NCBI RefSeq assembly: GCF_009806575.1
Contig: NZ_CP047095.1
Location: forward strand, 3,662,001 to 3,726,000
Direction: 5' to 3'
Length of the DNA stretch: 64,000 nt
Source: Rossellomorea marisflavi
GTDB taxonomy: Bacteria > Bacillota > Bacilli > Bacillales > Bacillaceae_B
Shown here: positions 1-9,112 of the stretch, one piece after another
Layout of the letters: each line of letters starts with the position of its first letter
Numbering within the stretch: the first letter of the stretch is position 1
The notes under the pieces: model-generated
The model's database searches: none
What the model saw: the letters and a program-made list of their open reading frames with translations, nothing else
Told to the model about the DNA's origin: nothing
Position numbers and translations under genes: made by a program

Positions 1-117
1 TGCGAACAACGCCATCTCCGCACCAAGGAAAACCCAGAATCCGAAGATATTCAGTTTACCTGTTTCGGATTGATATTCTAACGGCGTGTTTGGATCTACA
101 TTTGTATTATGTGCCAT
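1..117 (-). CDS. qoxC: Cytochrome aa3 quinol oxidase subunit III, N-terminal part
   Basis: The first 39 codons are inside the window; the rest lies beyond base 1. The peptide starts MAHNTNVDPNTPLEYQSETG and continues into FGFWVFLGAEM, the start of the first membrane segment of QoxC. Subunit III is a membrane protein of the heme-copper quinol oxidase that helps assemble the subunit I core. The ATG (115-117) follows the qoxB stop by three bases, and its ribosome binding site overlaps the end of qoxB, so it is the third gene of a qoxA-qoxB-qoxC operon read toward base 1. Confidence 0.9.
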   Translation of the reverse strand, partial: MAHNTNVDPNTPLEYQSETGKLNIFGFWVFLGAEMALFA

Positions 118-120
118 ACA

Positions 121-2091
121 TCACGCCTCCCTATTCGTCGGATTTTCAAGTTCTTTGATTTCTTCCACCGTTACATAGTAACCTTCATCCTGCTTACTTG
201 AAGTCATTGAACGGTATGCCATGCATCCAACGGTACCGATACCGCCGAGGATGGCCATCCACCAGATTTCAAAGACAAGACCAAATCCTGCGATGAAGAA
301 GAAGATGCTCATGATGAAAGGTGTACCCGAGTTGCTAGGCATGTGGATCGGCTTGTATTCAACTTCAGGCTTCTCATCGATCTTGAGTGCATGACCGTCT
401 TGTTTAGAGTACCAGAACGTATCAACACCAGTGACTTCAGGAAGTTTAGAGAAGTTGTAGTGAGGTGGTACTGCTGTTGTTGTAGCCCACTCAAGTGTAC
501 GGCCACCCCAAGCATCACCAGTAGTCTCACGTTTTTCAAAGCGATAGCTGTAGTATACGTTGTATACGAAGATCAAGAATGCTACACCCATTGCGAATCC
601 ACCGATTGTGGATACAACGTTCAGTGCTGTCCAACCGTCTTCTGCTCCGTATGTGTACACACGACGTGGCATACCGGCAAATCCAAGGATGAATTGCGGT
701 AGGAAACATACGTTGAATCCGATTGTGAAGAACCAGAACGCCCAGCGACCGATGCGCTCATTCATCTTAAGACCAAACATTTTCGGATACCAGTAGATGA
801 GACCCGCGAAGCAGGCAAATACAACACCGGCAATCAATGTGTAGTGGAAGTGAGCCACTAGGAAATAGTTATTGTGATATTGGAAATCGGCTGCGGCCAT
901 ACCAAGCATAACCCCGGTAACCCCACCGATCAGGAATGTCGGAATGAACGCGAGAGACCAAAGCATCGGGGTGGTAACCTCGATCCGTCCCTTATAAAGC
1001 GTACCGAGCCAGTTGAAGATCTTGATTCCCGTCGGGATCGCAATGGCCATTGTCGTGATGGAGAAGACGCTGTTTACTGCGGCTGTTCCACCCATTGTGA
1101 AGAAGTGATGGACCCAAACGACGAATGACAAACCTGAGATCGCCACAAGGGAGATGATCATGGATTTGTAACCGAATAGCGTTTTTCTTGAGAATGTTGC
1201 AATGATTTCTGAGAAGATACCGAACGCCGGCAAAACGACGATGTATACTTCCGGATGTCCCCATAGCCAGAACAAGTTCGCCCAAAGCATGGAGTTTCCT
1301 CCACCCGCCAAGGTGAAGAAGTGGGAACCGAATAGACGGTCAAATGTCATAAGGGCAAGCGTCACAGTCAAGATCGGGAATGCAAACACGATGATGAAAG
1401 CTGTGATAAGCGTTGTCCAAGTGAACATCGGCATGCGAAGAAGCGTCATGCCTGGTGCACGCATCTTGATGATGGTCACAACGAAGTTGATCCCCGTCAG
1501 AAGCGTACCGATACCTGAAATCTGAAGTCCCATCAGGTAGTAGTTGATTCCTGGCCCGGAGCTTCCTTCAACGGCCAGCGGTGCATAGTTTGTCCAACCT
1601 GCATCCGGTGAACCACCGAATACGAAGGAGATATTGAAGATCATGGCACCAATCATGAATGCCCAGAAACTCAAGTTGTTCAAATAAGGGAATGCAACGT
1701 CACGCGCCCCGATTTGAAGCGGTACGGCAACGTTCATCAAACCAATCAAAAACGGCATCGCCATGAAGAGGATCATGATCGTACCGTGCGTAGTGAAGAT
1801 TTCATTGTAATGCTGAGAGGATAGGAAATCGTTGTCTGGGACTGTCAATTGAGCCCTCATCAACAACGCATCGACTCCTCCGCGGAATAACATAAGAAGT
1901 GCTGCGATAATATACATGATACCGATTTTTTTATGATCGACACTTGTGATCCACTCGGTCCAAAGCCATTTCCATTTTTTGAAATAGGTAAGGACGGCTA
2001 CAACGGCGACGACTGTAAATGCTATGGATACGTTCGCCCCAAGGATGAGGGGATCGTTTAAAATCAAATTATCCTTAATAAAGTCAAACAC
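121..2091 (-). CDS. qoxB: Cytochrome aa3 quinol oxidase subunit I
   Basis: This is the 656-residue catalytic core of the terminal quinol oxidase, which oxidises menaquinol, reduces O2 to water and pumps protons. Heme-copper oxidase signatures are visible: His102 in THGTIMI (low-spin heme), His279 and Tyr283 in GHPEVY (CuB His and cross-linked Tyr), the CuB pair His328-His329 in WVHHF, and heme ligands in HFHYTL near 414-416. There are many membrane segments, and the length is normal for QoxB. It sits between qoxA and qoxC with gaps of 16 and 3 bases, so co-transcription is near certain. Confidence 0.96.
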   Translation of the reverse strand: MFDFIKDNLILNDPLILGANVSIAFTVVAVVAVLTYFKKWKWLWTEWITSVDHKKIGIMYIIAALLMLFRGGVDALLMRAQLTVPDNDFLSSQHYNEIFTTHGTIMILFMAMPFLIGLMNVAVPLQIGARDVAFPYLNNLSFWAFMIGAMIFNISFVFGGSPDAGWTNYAPLAVEGSSGPGINYYLMGLQISGIGTLLTGINFVVTIIKMRAPGMTLLRMPMFTWTTLITAFIIVFAFPILTVTLALMTFDRLFGSHFFTLAGGGNSMLWANLFWLWGHPEVYIVVLPAFGIFSEIIATFSRKTLFGYKSMIISLVAISGLSFVVWVHHFFTMGGTAAVNSVFSITTMAIAIPTGIKIFNWLGTLYKGRIEVTTPMLWSLAFIPTFLIGGVTGVMLGMAAADFQYHNNYFLVAHFHYTLIAGVVFACFAGLIYWYPKMFGLKMNERIGRWAFWFFTIGFNVCFLPQFILGFAGMPRRVYTYGAEDGWTALNVVSTIGGFAMGVAFLIFVYNVYYSYRFEKRETTGDAWGGRTLEWATTTAVPPHYNFSKLPEVTGVDTFWYSKQDGHALKIDEKPEVEYKPIHMPSNSGTPFIMSIFFFIAGFGLVFEIWWMAILGGIGTVGCMAYRSMTSSKQDEGYYVTVEEIKELENPTNREA

Positions 2092-2107
2092 CTAGATTCC
2101 TCCCTTC

Positions 2108-3136
2108 TTAATGTGCATGCTCGTGAGAGTCGGAGCTGTCCATGTCCATGTCGCTGTGATCCATGTCACTGTGGTCCATGTCACTATGGTCCATGTCACT
2201 ATGGTCCATGTCGTGATCCATCTCTTGATCGGATTCACCATGTTTGCTCTTCTCTTTCACGCCATATTTCTCTCGTACTTTCATGGCATAGTCGGCAGAA
2301 CCCATCTTGCCATGGTCGACATACTCAAGGTGAGTAGAAGAGAATGTCATCTTATCTGATGAACCTGGGAGAAGAAGTTTTTCATACTGTTCCTTCGTCA
2401 GTTTCGGTTCATTTTCTTGTGCGTCTTTCACCCACGCGTTATACTCGTCGTCACTCATGGCGACAAAGTCGAATTTCTGCTGTGCCATTCCTTCACCAGT
2501 GAAGTTGGAGTTACGGCCGTCATAGACACCGTCGTGGTCAGCCTGGAGATACATTTCATTCATCATCCCCGGCATGCCGTAGATTTGACCACCAAGTTCA
2601 GGAACCCAGAAAGACGCCATTGAGTCAGCAGCACTGATTTTGAAAAGGACCGGATGACCTGTAGGAACGTTGACATAGTTGACTGTCTCGACGTTTTCTT
2701 CAGGATAAGAGAAGACCCATTTCCAATCGACGGCTGTTGCATGAATGACGATAGGTTCTTTATGTGCGGTGGCTTTAGGAGCCTCTTTCAATTCATAGAG
2801 CGCCTGTGTATTCGGAATGCTCAATGCGATGACGATAGCAACAGGAATAAGCGTCCAGATGATTTCAAGCTTATTGCTACCGTGCATGTTCGGCTGATAA
2901 TCACCGTTTTTACCCTTACGATACTTAATGACGATAAAGGTAAAGAAAGATAATACAACAATCATGATTGCAAGCATATAGTAGATTGATAGCATGATTA
3001 AATCCTTTTGAATTTCCCCGACAGGTCCTTTAGGATTCAGGATGATCATATCCGTCCCGGCTCCCAGGATGACGATGACGAATAGGGAAATCAAACTAAT
3101 CAATATGATCAGAAAAGGTTTGAATTTATTAAACAT
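2108..3136 (-). CDS. qoxA: Cytochrome aa3 quinol oxidase subunit II with a metal-ligand-rich tail
   Basis: This 342-residue protein has an N-terminal hydrophobic segment, a second membrane segment near residues 45-70 and a periplasm-side cupredoxin domain (DWKWVFSYPEENVETVNY, then SADSMASFWVPELGGQ). The CuA Cys ligands are absent, as expected for a quinol rather than cytochrome c oxidase. Two oddities stand out. The usual lipobox Cys after the first hydrophobic segment is missing (ILGAGTDM where QoxA proteins usually have a Gly-Cys). The C-terminus is a run of M-D-H-S-D repeats rich in Met, Asp and His. It is the first gene of the qox operon; the start is preceded by AAGGAAGGTG. Confidence 0.94.
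   Translation of the reverse strand: MFNKFKPFLIILISLISLFVIVILGAGTDMIILNPKGPVGEIQKDLIMLSIYYMLAIMIVVLSFFTFIVIKYRKGKNGDYQPNMHGSNKLEIIWTLIPVAIVIALSIPNTQALYELKEAPKATAHKEPIVIHATAVDWKWVFSYPEENVETVNYVNVPTGHPVLFKISAADSMASFWVPELGGQIYGMPGMMNEMYLQADHDGVYDGRNSNFTGEGMAQQKFDFVAMSDDEYNAWVKDAQENEPKLTKEQYEKLLLPGSSDKMTFSSTHLEYVDHGKMGSADYAMKVREKYGVKEKSKHGESDQEMDHDMDHSDMDHSDMDHSDMDHSDMDMDSSDSHEHAH
2145..2220 (-). repeat. In-frame 15-bp minisatellite in the qoxA tail
   Basis: About five imperfect copies of a 15-bp unit encode Met-Asp-His-Ser-Asp in the qoxA frame. The unit length is a multiple of three, so copy number changes would lengthen or shorten the His/Met/Asp-rich tail without breaking the gene. Confidence 0.85.
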
Positions 3137-3162
3137 GTATAATCACCTTCCTTTATATAAGA

Positions 3163-3190
3163 TTTGTATCGACTAGACATATACTATCAA
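3163..3190 (-). promoter_or_regulatory. Candidate SigA promoter for the qox operon
   Basis: On the minus strand TTGATA (3185-3190) and TACAAA (3163-3168) are separated by 16 bases, about 30 bases upstream of the qoxA start. The match is moderate and the site is placed by inspection only. Confidence 0.35.
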
Positions 3191-3630
3191 ATTCTCGGGA
3201 AAACGAAATACGTTAGAGATCATTTCATGTCGATTTGAGTAGATTTTCGAAATTTAGACAAATTTTTTTCACATATCAGTAACATTCGTGGAAAAAATTT
3301 CTCTAAGCACAAAAATATAGCCCACCATGGATGATCTTCCAAGAAGATAGATAGACTAGCGGTGAGGTCATACCTGTTACATAACCCCAATTGTTTCATT
3401 CTAAACTATTCACAAGCCTATTTAAACAAATAAACCTTTCCAAATATGTACTTGAAATTTTCCGAACATAGTCATTATTCTGTTCTGCATTGAAATCCCG
3501 CTAGAACCGCATCATTTCACACCTTTGATAATCACTGTTCCGATGTATATTTTGCAGATGCCTTGCGCATTCTTTTACATATGGGGATGAACGTACATAC
3601 TATTCCAAAATAACATCCCGACCTTCCGTG
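3191..3630. other. Gene-free divergent region between qoxA and the CDF gene
   Basis: This A+T-rich stretch separates two divergent genes. I see no coding frame with codon-like composition or a ribosome binding site until the CDF gene, only a small hairpin near 3332-3346. It presumably carries the upstream promoter elements of both genes. Confidence 0.5.
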
Positions 3631-3646
3631 AAGGAGACCTCGCATA

Positions 3647-4516
3647 ATGAACAGCACACCGAAAATTGCTTTTTTATCCGTTATCAGTAACTCGTTCGTC
3701 GTCATCTTGAAAATCGTGGTCGGACTCATTACAGGGTCTGTAGCCGTCCTGTCTGAAGCCATCCATTCTTCTCTGGACCTGATGGCTTCCCTCATCGCCT
3801 TCATCTCCGTCAGGGTATCCGGAAAACCAGCGGATCCCGAGCATCCGTACGGCCATGGAAAGGTGGAGAATATATCCGGCACGATCGAGACCCTGCTAAT
3901 CTTCGTGGCCGGATTCTGGATCATCTACGAGTGTATCCACAAGCTGATCCACCCTGAACCGATCAAGCTTCCTATCCTTGGCATATCCGTCATGATCATC
4001 GGTGCCACCATCAACTTCATCGTCTCCCGGATCGTAAGCAAGGAAGCGGACCGCGTCCATTCTGTGGCCATGAAATCGAACGCTTTCCATCTCCTGACCG
4101 ATGTGTACACATCTCTCGGGGTTGCAGGAAGCCTTCTCCTCGTGACCTTGACCGGCTGGCACTTCCTGGATCCGATCATCGGGATTGCACTGGCTATCTA
4201 TATCATGATCGAAGCCGTCAAACTGATGAAAGAAGCCTTCCCTCCCCTCATTGACGCGAGTCTGACGAAGGAAGAGGAGGCAGAGATCATGTCGATGATC
4301 CAAAGCTTCCATGATGAGTACATCGAGGTCCACGACCTGCGCACAAGGAGATCCGGTGCCCATGAATACATCGACTTCCATCTGGTGGTGAAATCAACTG
4401 ACAGCATCGAGAAGACGCACCGCCTCTGCGACCGCATGGAAGAGATGATCATGAAGCATTTCCCCCATGCCCACGTCCTGATCCATCCGGAACCGGAGAG
4501 CAAGCGGAAATCGTGA
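3647..4516 (+). CDS. Cation diffusion facilitator (CDF) family metal exporter
   Basis: This 289-residue membrane protein has the CDF pattern of about six membrane segments and a C-terminal cytoplasmic ferredoxin-like domain (from about residue 205, ending in HFPHAHVLIHPEPE). The transport site is seen as His40/Asp44 in HSSLD and His148/Asp152 in HLLTD, the HxxxD-HxxxD set associated with Zn-type CDFs; HPYGHGK at 66-72 is the conserved loop. Family knowledge says it exports divalent metal in exchange for protons; whether the metal is Zn, Mn or Fe cannot be told here. AAGGAG precedes the ATG by 10 bases. It is monocistronic, and ends at a long hairpin shared with the convergent minJ. Confidence 0.88.
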   Translation: MNSTPKIAFLSVISNSFVVILKIVVGLITGSVAVLSEAIHSSLDLMASLIAFISVRVSGKPADPEHPYGHGKVENISGTIETLLIFVAGFWIIYECIHKLIHPEPIKLPILGISVMIIGATINFIVSRIVSKEADRVHSVAMKSNAFHLLTDVYTSLGVAGSLLLVTLTGWHFLDPIIGIALAIYIMIEAVKLMKEAFPPLIDASLTKEEEAEIMSMIQSFHDEYIEVHDLRTRRSGAHEYIDFHLVVKSTDSIEKTHRLCDRMEEMIMKHFPHAHVLIHPEPESKRKS

Positions 4517-4524
4517 TCAAAGGT

Positions 4525-4637
4525 TGGGACAAAACGAAATTGTAATGGCCATGAAACAAATTAAAAACCCGAATTCATTTGCCTGATCGGCAAATGAATT
4601 CGGGTTTTACTATGACTGAAACACGTTTGTCCCAGCC
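4525..4637. terminator. Long two-tier inverted repeat, bidirectional terminator
   Basis: The inner hairpin has perfect 20-bp arms (4564-4583 and 4589-4608) around a 5-base loop, with A-rich and T-rich flanks on both sides. Outer arms GGTTGGGACAAA (about 4524-4535) and TTTGTCCCAGCC (4626-4637) also pair. It lies between convergent genes (CDF on plus, minJ on minus), so it can end transcripts from both sides. Confidence 0.85.
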
Positions 4638-4646
4638 TCTTTCCCT

Positions 4647-5834
4647 TTAGGACACCTGGTCGGTTTCCCACCGTTCATCCTGATACGTAAATAACAGACC
4701 GAGTTCATGATGGTCCCCTTCATAAAGGGCACCCTGGGTGAAACGATTCTCTCCATTCGTCCCGACGACTTCGAGTTTGCAGTATGCACCGTTCTTCTGC
4801 AGGGCCTCATAAAACTCCCTCTCATTGGAAATCTCATTCCCATTCACCTTCAGGATGACCTCACCCACTCTAAGGGATAGGGTTTCAGCAGGTGAACCTG
4901 GGATAATCCCAAGGATCATCAGTCCGGCAGGCTGACGTTTGAAGTAATACGGTTTCTCTGCTTCTTTTCTTGAAATGCTGACGGCCATCCAGATGCGGCC
5001 GAGCACCGCCAGTGCTCCGGCAGCGATGGATGCCTCTGTCACCCAGTAGCCCGCAGCGGCCACCGTGGTGATGAAAGCACCGAACCAGAATACATTTCCT
5101 CCGACCGGTCTTACCACGATCGCCGGCAGCGCGCTTCGAACGAGAAGGCTGAAACCAAGCAGGAATGGTACGCATACAAGAGCCAGATCCGTCGTCCCGA
5201 GTGAGACGACAGGCCACCAGTCAAAGATCGGAGGCAGGCTCCCCTCCGGCACGAACAGGATCATCGGCACCAACCAGAGCTTCTTGCTCTGAAGCGCCCC
5301 GACCTTCATTCCCCGCGGACTTTTTATCCATCTAGGCGAGGTGTTCTTCCAACCCGAAAGCCTGATAAGGGACCCCTCAATCATAAGGAGCAGCCCTGCC
5401 AATAGTGGAAGGAACCCTAACAGATTCCCATTTTCGAGTTCAGATATGTACGGGATGTCAAAGCCAGAAAATTCCCATGCCCACAGGAGCAGATAAGAGA
5501 CACCGACCGTGATGCCGGCCGAGAGCAATTGAAAACGGCCTGTAAGGGCAAACAGGATCGTGACGGCTCCGATAACGACGAGTGAGATGACCGGTACGGT
5601 TAATCCGATGGCCAGGGTCACAATGGAAAAGGCAAGGCCCAGTACAAGCCCATATGACAGCAGGACCCTCAAATCATTGTAGCCGTCTAGCAGCCTTGTA
5701 TGAAAATCGCTTCTTTCCCGCTTCACCCGGAAGTATCCTACCAGGATGGCGAATAGGAGCGAGAGGGGAAATAATGGGTTCAAGACAAATTTCCCGAGGC
5801 TTTTTGCGATTTCAAGCAACCATGTTTCCAGCAA
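4647..5834 (-). CDS. minJ: Cell division topological determinant MinJ
   Basis: This protein of about 395 residues has several membrane segments followed by a C-terminal PDZ domain (about residues 300-385; GLMILGIIPGSPAETLSLRVGE, then VILKVNGNEISNEREFYEALQ). Architecture and sequence fit Bacillus MinJ, which links DivIVA at poles and septa to MinCD and restrains FtsZ. The open frame extends to an ATG at 5855, but that ATG has no ribosome binding site; AAAGGTGGTG is correctly spaced from a TTG at 5834, giving a protein the size of B. subtilis MinJ. Position near ctpB also matches B. subtilis, although swrA is not seen between them. Confidence 0.85.
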   Translation of the reverse strand: MLETWLLEIAKSLGKFVLNPLFPLSLLFAILVGYFRVKRERSDFHTRLLDGYNDLRVLLSYGLVLGLAFSIVTLAIGLTVPVISLVVIGAVTILFALTGRFQLLSAGITVGVSYLLLWAWEFSGFDIPYISELENGNLLGFLPLLAGLLLMIEGSLIRLSGWKNTSPRWIKSPRGMKVGALQSKKLWLVPMILFVPEGSLPPIFDWWPVVSLGTTDLALVCVPFLLGFSLLVRSALPAIVVRPVGGNVFWFGAFITTVAAAGYWVTEASIAAGALAVLGRIWMAVSISRKEAEKPYYFKRQPAGLMILGIIPGSPAETLSLRVGEVILKVNGNEISNEREFYEALQKNGAYCKLEVVGTNGENRFTQGALYEGDHHELGLLFTYQDERWETDQVS

Positions 5835-6054
5835 CGAAACGTCACCACCTTTCATGTGTGTATCTATGTTTCATTCTATCAAATTCCCCTACTAAAGCCT
5901 ATTGCAACTTTGTGGGATTGTGCCTTTGTTTTCGACACCATTCCCCGGGAAATGATGGGGAGGTATGTAGAAAGAACGGGGTTGCCGTTCTTTTGTAGGG
6001 GGTTCTACATCCCATTTATGACTGGTGGCGAGTCCTTCATTAAGCATTATTTCC

Positions 6055-6190
6055 TATGCAAAGCGTTCCGTTTCGCTGCGGCAGCCCGATTTCCACGGGG
6101 CTCGCGGTGAGCCTCCTCATTCTTGCGGGGTCTCACCCTGCTCGCTATTCCCGTTGGAGTCGGACTCCCTCCGCTGCACTTCACTCTGTG
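6055..6190 (-). repeat. Intergenic hairpin repeat, copy A1
   Basis: This 136-bp element has nested arms: outer GCCCG/CGGAC-type pairing, a middle CCACGGG/CCCGTTGG pair and inner GGTGAG/CTCACC, with a conserved GAGACCCCGC core. Orientation is given relative to the B1 copy. Confidence 0.85.
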
Positions 6191-6379
6191 ATATTGGAAG
6201 GGGCTAGGAAATGTATGTGGCACTGGTTGTTTGATTCACGTCATCCTGTCCTATGGGAATGTTGAGGTTTAATTGCTGGTTCATAGCAAGTTTAATATTG
6301 TTTTGAGAAACAACATTTTTCAGGAAGCATTTACATCACATTTATAATTGGCGACGAGTCCTCATTAATCATTATTTCC

Positions 6380-6515
6380 TATGCAGAGCGTTCCGTTTCG
6401 CTGCGGCAGCCCGCTTTCCACGGGGCTCGCGGTGAGCCTCCTCATTCTTGCGGGGTCTCACCCTGCTCGCTATTCCCGTTGGAGTCGGACTCCCTCCGAT
6501 TCACTTCACTCTTTG
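6380..6515 (-). repeat. Intergenic hairpin repeat, copy A2
   Basis: It is near-identical to A1, 136 bp long, and lies in the second unit of the 323-bp tandem array. Confidence 0.85.
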
Positions 6516-6702
6516 ATATTGGAGGGGCTAGGAAATGTATGTGGCACTGGTTGTTTGACTCATTCTGTCCTATGGAAATGTTGAGGTTTAATGGCTTGCT
6601 GGTTCATAGCAAGTTTAATTTTGTTTTGAGAAACAACATTTTTCAGGAAGCATTTACATCACATTTATAATTGGCGATGAGTCCTCATTAATCATTATTT
6701 CC

Positions 6703-6838
6703 TATGCAGAGCGTTCCGTTTCGCTGCGGCAGCCCGCTTTCCACGGGGCTCGCGGTGAGCCTCCTCATTCTTGCGGGGTCTCACCCTGCTCGCTATTCCC
6801 GTTGGAGTCGGGCTCCCTCCGCTGCTCTTCACTCTGTG
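6703..6838 (-). repeat. Intergenic hairpin repeat, copy A3
   Basis: It is near-identical to A1 and A2, 136 bp long, and forms the end of the tandem array. Confidence 0.85.
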
Positions 6839-7072
6839 AAATGGCAGGTGGCTATAAGAACAGGTCGAGTATTCCTTGTTTAATTTATTTCCTTCTCTTC
6901 TGTGAGGTAGCGATGTGCAACGACTGGCTGATCCACGGTGGGTCCAATATAGTTCTGAAAAACTCCAATCGTTATGGAACCCATCTACTTTATCCTTCTA
7001 TTGGTAGCTTATTTCATCTTGAGGTGACTCACATTAACTAGTATAGGAACTATCCTGCACCCATATATAAAT

Positions 7073-7200
7073 CACTGAGTGGATTGAAGCGGAAGGCGCT
7101 TGACTCCTGTGGAATAGGAGGGTGGCGAGACCCCGCAGGCACGAGGAGGCTCGACACCCTCCCCACTGGAAAGCAAGCGCCTGCAGCGAAAAGAAACGGT
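7073..7200 (+). repeat. Intergenic hairpin repeat, copy B1
   Basis: Same architecture as the A copies in inverse orientation: outer arms GGCGCTTG/CAAGCGCC, inner arms GGAGGGTG/CACCCTCC, then CGAG/CTCG, around the shared GAGACCCCGCAGG core. Confidence 0.85.
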
Positions 7201-7455
7201 CTCTCTTTTCCAACTCTGACTAACTACTATAAATAAGTATCCATTACGATTACGGAGGGCTAAAAACCTCCGCTTCCCCTTTTAAAACCCAAGAGTGCAG
7301 TGAAGTGAAAAGGAACGGTCTATTTTCCGACTTTCACTAATATAGATACGGATCTACCATTCACCCTGAAAGATAATAGCCCTGCTAGCCTTTTTCCAAA
7401 AAGTTCATGCCACTCTCATTATAATGTTGTCGTTCCTGTTGTCCCCATTAATAAC

Positions 7456-7584
7456 CACAGAGTGGATTGAAGCGGAAGGCGCTTGACTCCTGTGGAATCG
7501 GAGGGTGACGAGACCCCGCAGGCACGAGGAGGCTCGACACCCTCCCCACTGGAAAGCAAGCGCCTGCAGTGAAAAAGGAACGGT
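7456..7584 (+). repeat. Intergenic hairpin repeat, copy B2
   Basis: It is almost identical to B1 over its whole length, about 384 bp downstream of it. Confidence 0.85.
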
Positions 7585-7664
7585 CTCTTTTCAACCTCTC
7601 ACTACTATACATAAGGACCCATCACTCAGACTGCGTTATAAACCTTTTCTTCCATATATATATC

Positions 7665-7757
7665 ACAAAGTGCATTGAAAAAAGACGCTTGATTCCAGCT
7701 GAGAATATCGATCTCCTCCCCGCAGAAAGCAAGCGCCCGTAGCGGAAAGGAACGGTC
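7665..7757 (+). repeat. Degenerate hairpin repeat, copy B3
   Basis: It keeps both ends of the B type (GACGCTTGA and AAGCAAGCGCCCG followed by the GGAACGGTC end) but lacks the inner hairpin, so it is a deleted remnant. Confidence 0.7.
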
Positions 7758-7876
7758 CCTTTCCACTCTTTCATTCATATAAAATCACCATCAATACCAA
7801 ATACTCTTCACAGTCTCCCTAAACACAAAATAACCAAACCCTAAATACTCATACGGATACATAATGCACCTCCTTT

Positions 7877-8893
7877 CTACGAATGCTCTTTCAGCCAGTC
7901 CATAAGACGGGAAGACACCCCATCCTTGATAAGGCTCGCGTGCCCCCCTGGAACCTCGATGAACTGTTTCTCCTCACTTGAAGCAAGCTCCATCAGTGGA
8001 TAACTGATCGCAGCCGGTACCATCTGATCAAACTTTGAACAAACCATATAAAGATTCGATTGAATCGTTGCGGGATTGATTTCCCTCCCCCTGAGTGTCA
8101 TGCCTCCGTTCATCATGGCATTTTGCTTAATGAAGTAATGAAGCAGATCACGGAGGAACGCCCCCGTCATCGGGATGTGGTCATTAGTCCACTGATTGAA
8201 TCGGTACCAGTGCTCCGTGTAGGCAGGGTCGTATCCGCGATTGAGGAGGGACAGATACGGGGAATAGTAGACGGGTGCCGTGATGAGGCGCATTCCGTAG
8301 CGGATCTGTTCGGCAGGGATGATGCCTGTGACCGGTGCAAGGACAGCCGGATCGATGTCCCCAGATTGGATGGCTTTGATCCACTCCCGGAAGTCCGGCA
8401 GCTGGTTGAAGTCGATGGGGGTCACAAATAAGAGAAGGTTATGGATGCGGTCCGGGTAGAGGGCTGCATAAAGAGCTGCAAGGGTTCCGCCGAGGCAGAA
8501 GCCCGCAAGCGTCAGCCGGCCGGTTTGTTGATGCTGTAATACCGTCTTCACGGCTCCATCAATATAATCGAAGAGATAGGATTCAAGACCTGTATCCTTG
8601 TCCCGCTCATCCGGTATCCCGAAGTCGAGGAGGAATACGTCATAGCCATTTCTCAGGAACTCTCCGATCATGCTATGCTGTTCCGTAAGGTCAAGTATGC
8701 TTGGCTTATTGATATGGGAGTAGACCATCAAGATCGGGAGTGCCCCGTTCCTATCTACCGACGGATAATGCCATAGGGTGGCCCTGCCGATTTCCTGGAT
8801 GGCATTCCGCGGGTGATGAGGTTTCCATTCTTCTTTTCTTGTCAGGGTTTCGAAAAAACCCATCCATCTGTCTTTCTCGGTTTTCCTTTCCAT
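7877..8893 (-). CDS. phaC: Poly(3-hydroxyalkanoate) synthase-like alpha/beta hydrolase
   Basis: This 338-residue alpha/beta hydrolase has the PhaC lipase-like box G131-F-C-L-G-G with Cys133 as nucleophile, the family stretch VYSHINKPSILDL at 57-69, an Asp in CSKFDQMVP and the His of PGGHASLI near the C-terminus. Family knowledge (class III/IV synthases, about 360 residues) says it polymerises hydroxyacyl-CoA on granule surfaces; class IV enzymes need a small partner, PhaR. Its ATG overlaps the stop of the preceding 68-residue gene by one base (TAATG), so translation is probably coupled. An SDR reductase lies first in the operon, which fits a hydroxyacyl-CoA supply role. Confidence 0.78.
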   Translation of the reverse strand: MERKTEKDRWMGFFETLTRKEEWKPHHPRNAIQEIGRATLWHYPSVDRNGALPILMVYSHINKPSILDLTEQHSMIGEFLRNGYDVFLLDFGIPDERDKDTGLESYLFDYIDGAVKTVLQHQQTGRLTLAGFCLGGTLAALYAALYPDRIHNLLLFVTPIDFNQLPDFREWIKAIQSGDIDPAVLAPVTGIIPAEQIRYGMRLITAPVYYSPYLSLLNRGYDPAYTEHWYRFNQWTNDHIPMTGAFLRDLLHYFIKQNAMMNGGMTLRGREINPATIQSNLYMVCSKFDQMVPAAISYPLMELASSEEKQFIEVPGGHASLIKDGVSSRLMDWLKEHS

Positions 8894-9099
8894 TACAGTT
8901 CCCCCTCTGACCGGACGAACTGCGGGAAGAGCCAGTCGATGATCTTGCGGATGAAGGTGATGATCAAGTCGGCCAGGACCATCCAGTTCTTTGCCATTTC
9001 CACTACCTCAGGCTGATCGAGTTCTGATTTGATCAGCTGATTTGCGGCATATTCCCACTCCCTCCCCGTCAGTTTCAGTTGCTCATAAAGTGCTTCCAT
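8893..9099 (-). CDS. Small protein between the SDR and PHA synthase genes
   Basis: This 68-residue protein begins MEALYEQLKLTGREWEYAAN and has an amphipathic or hydrophobic middle (WMVLADLIITFIRKIIDWLF). An AAGGAGG site sits directly after the stop of the SDR gene, and the stop overlaps the phaC start, so the three genes form a tight operon. Its position suggests a partner or granule-associated role, analogous to PhaR, but I do not recognise PhaR sequence and the protein is much shorter than PhaR. Confidence 0.7.
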   Translation of the reverse strand: MEALYEQLKLTGREWEYAANQLIKSELDQPEVVEMAKNWMVLADLIITFIRKIIDWLFPQFVRSEGEL

Positions 9100-9112
9100 T
9101 TTCCTTTCCTCC

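Larger units (their letters stand above)
6013..6845. repeat. Direct tandem array, about 2.5 units of 323 bp
   Basis: Units begin near 6013, 6337 and 6660 (anchor word GGCGA at 6027, 6350, 6673, exactly 323 apart). Each unit has an A-type hairpin repeat followed by about 190 bp of ordinary sequence that is also near-identical between units 1 and 2. The third unit stops just after its hairpin repeat. This indicates recent tandem duplication of a whole segment and not independent insertion of the small repeat. Confidence 0.9.
5835..7876. other. Two-kilobase gene-free tract filled with hairpin repeats
   Basis: No credible gene is seen between minJ and phaC. The tract holds three A-type repeat copies within a 323-bp tandem array, three B-type copies, and a short perfect hairpin at 5972-5992 upstream of minJ. 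Open frames here are translations of the repeats themselves, identical from copy to copy and lacking ribosome binding sites. Confidence 0.75.

Noticed and set aside
6056..6584. Plus-strand frames starting MQSVPFRCG in each tandem unit
   Set aside because: They are translations of the hairpin repeat, identical between copies, without ribosome binding sites.
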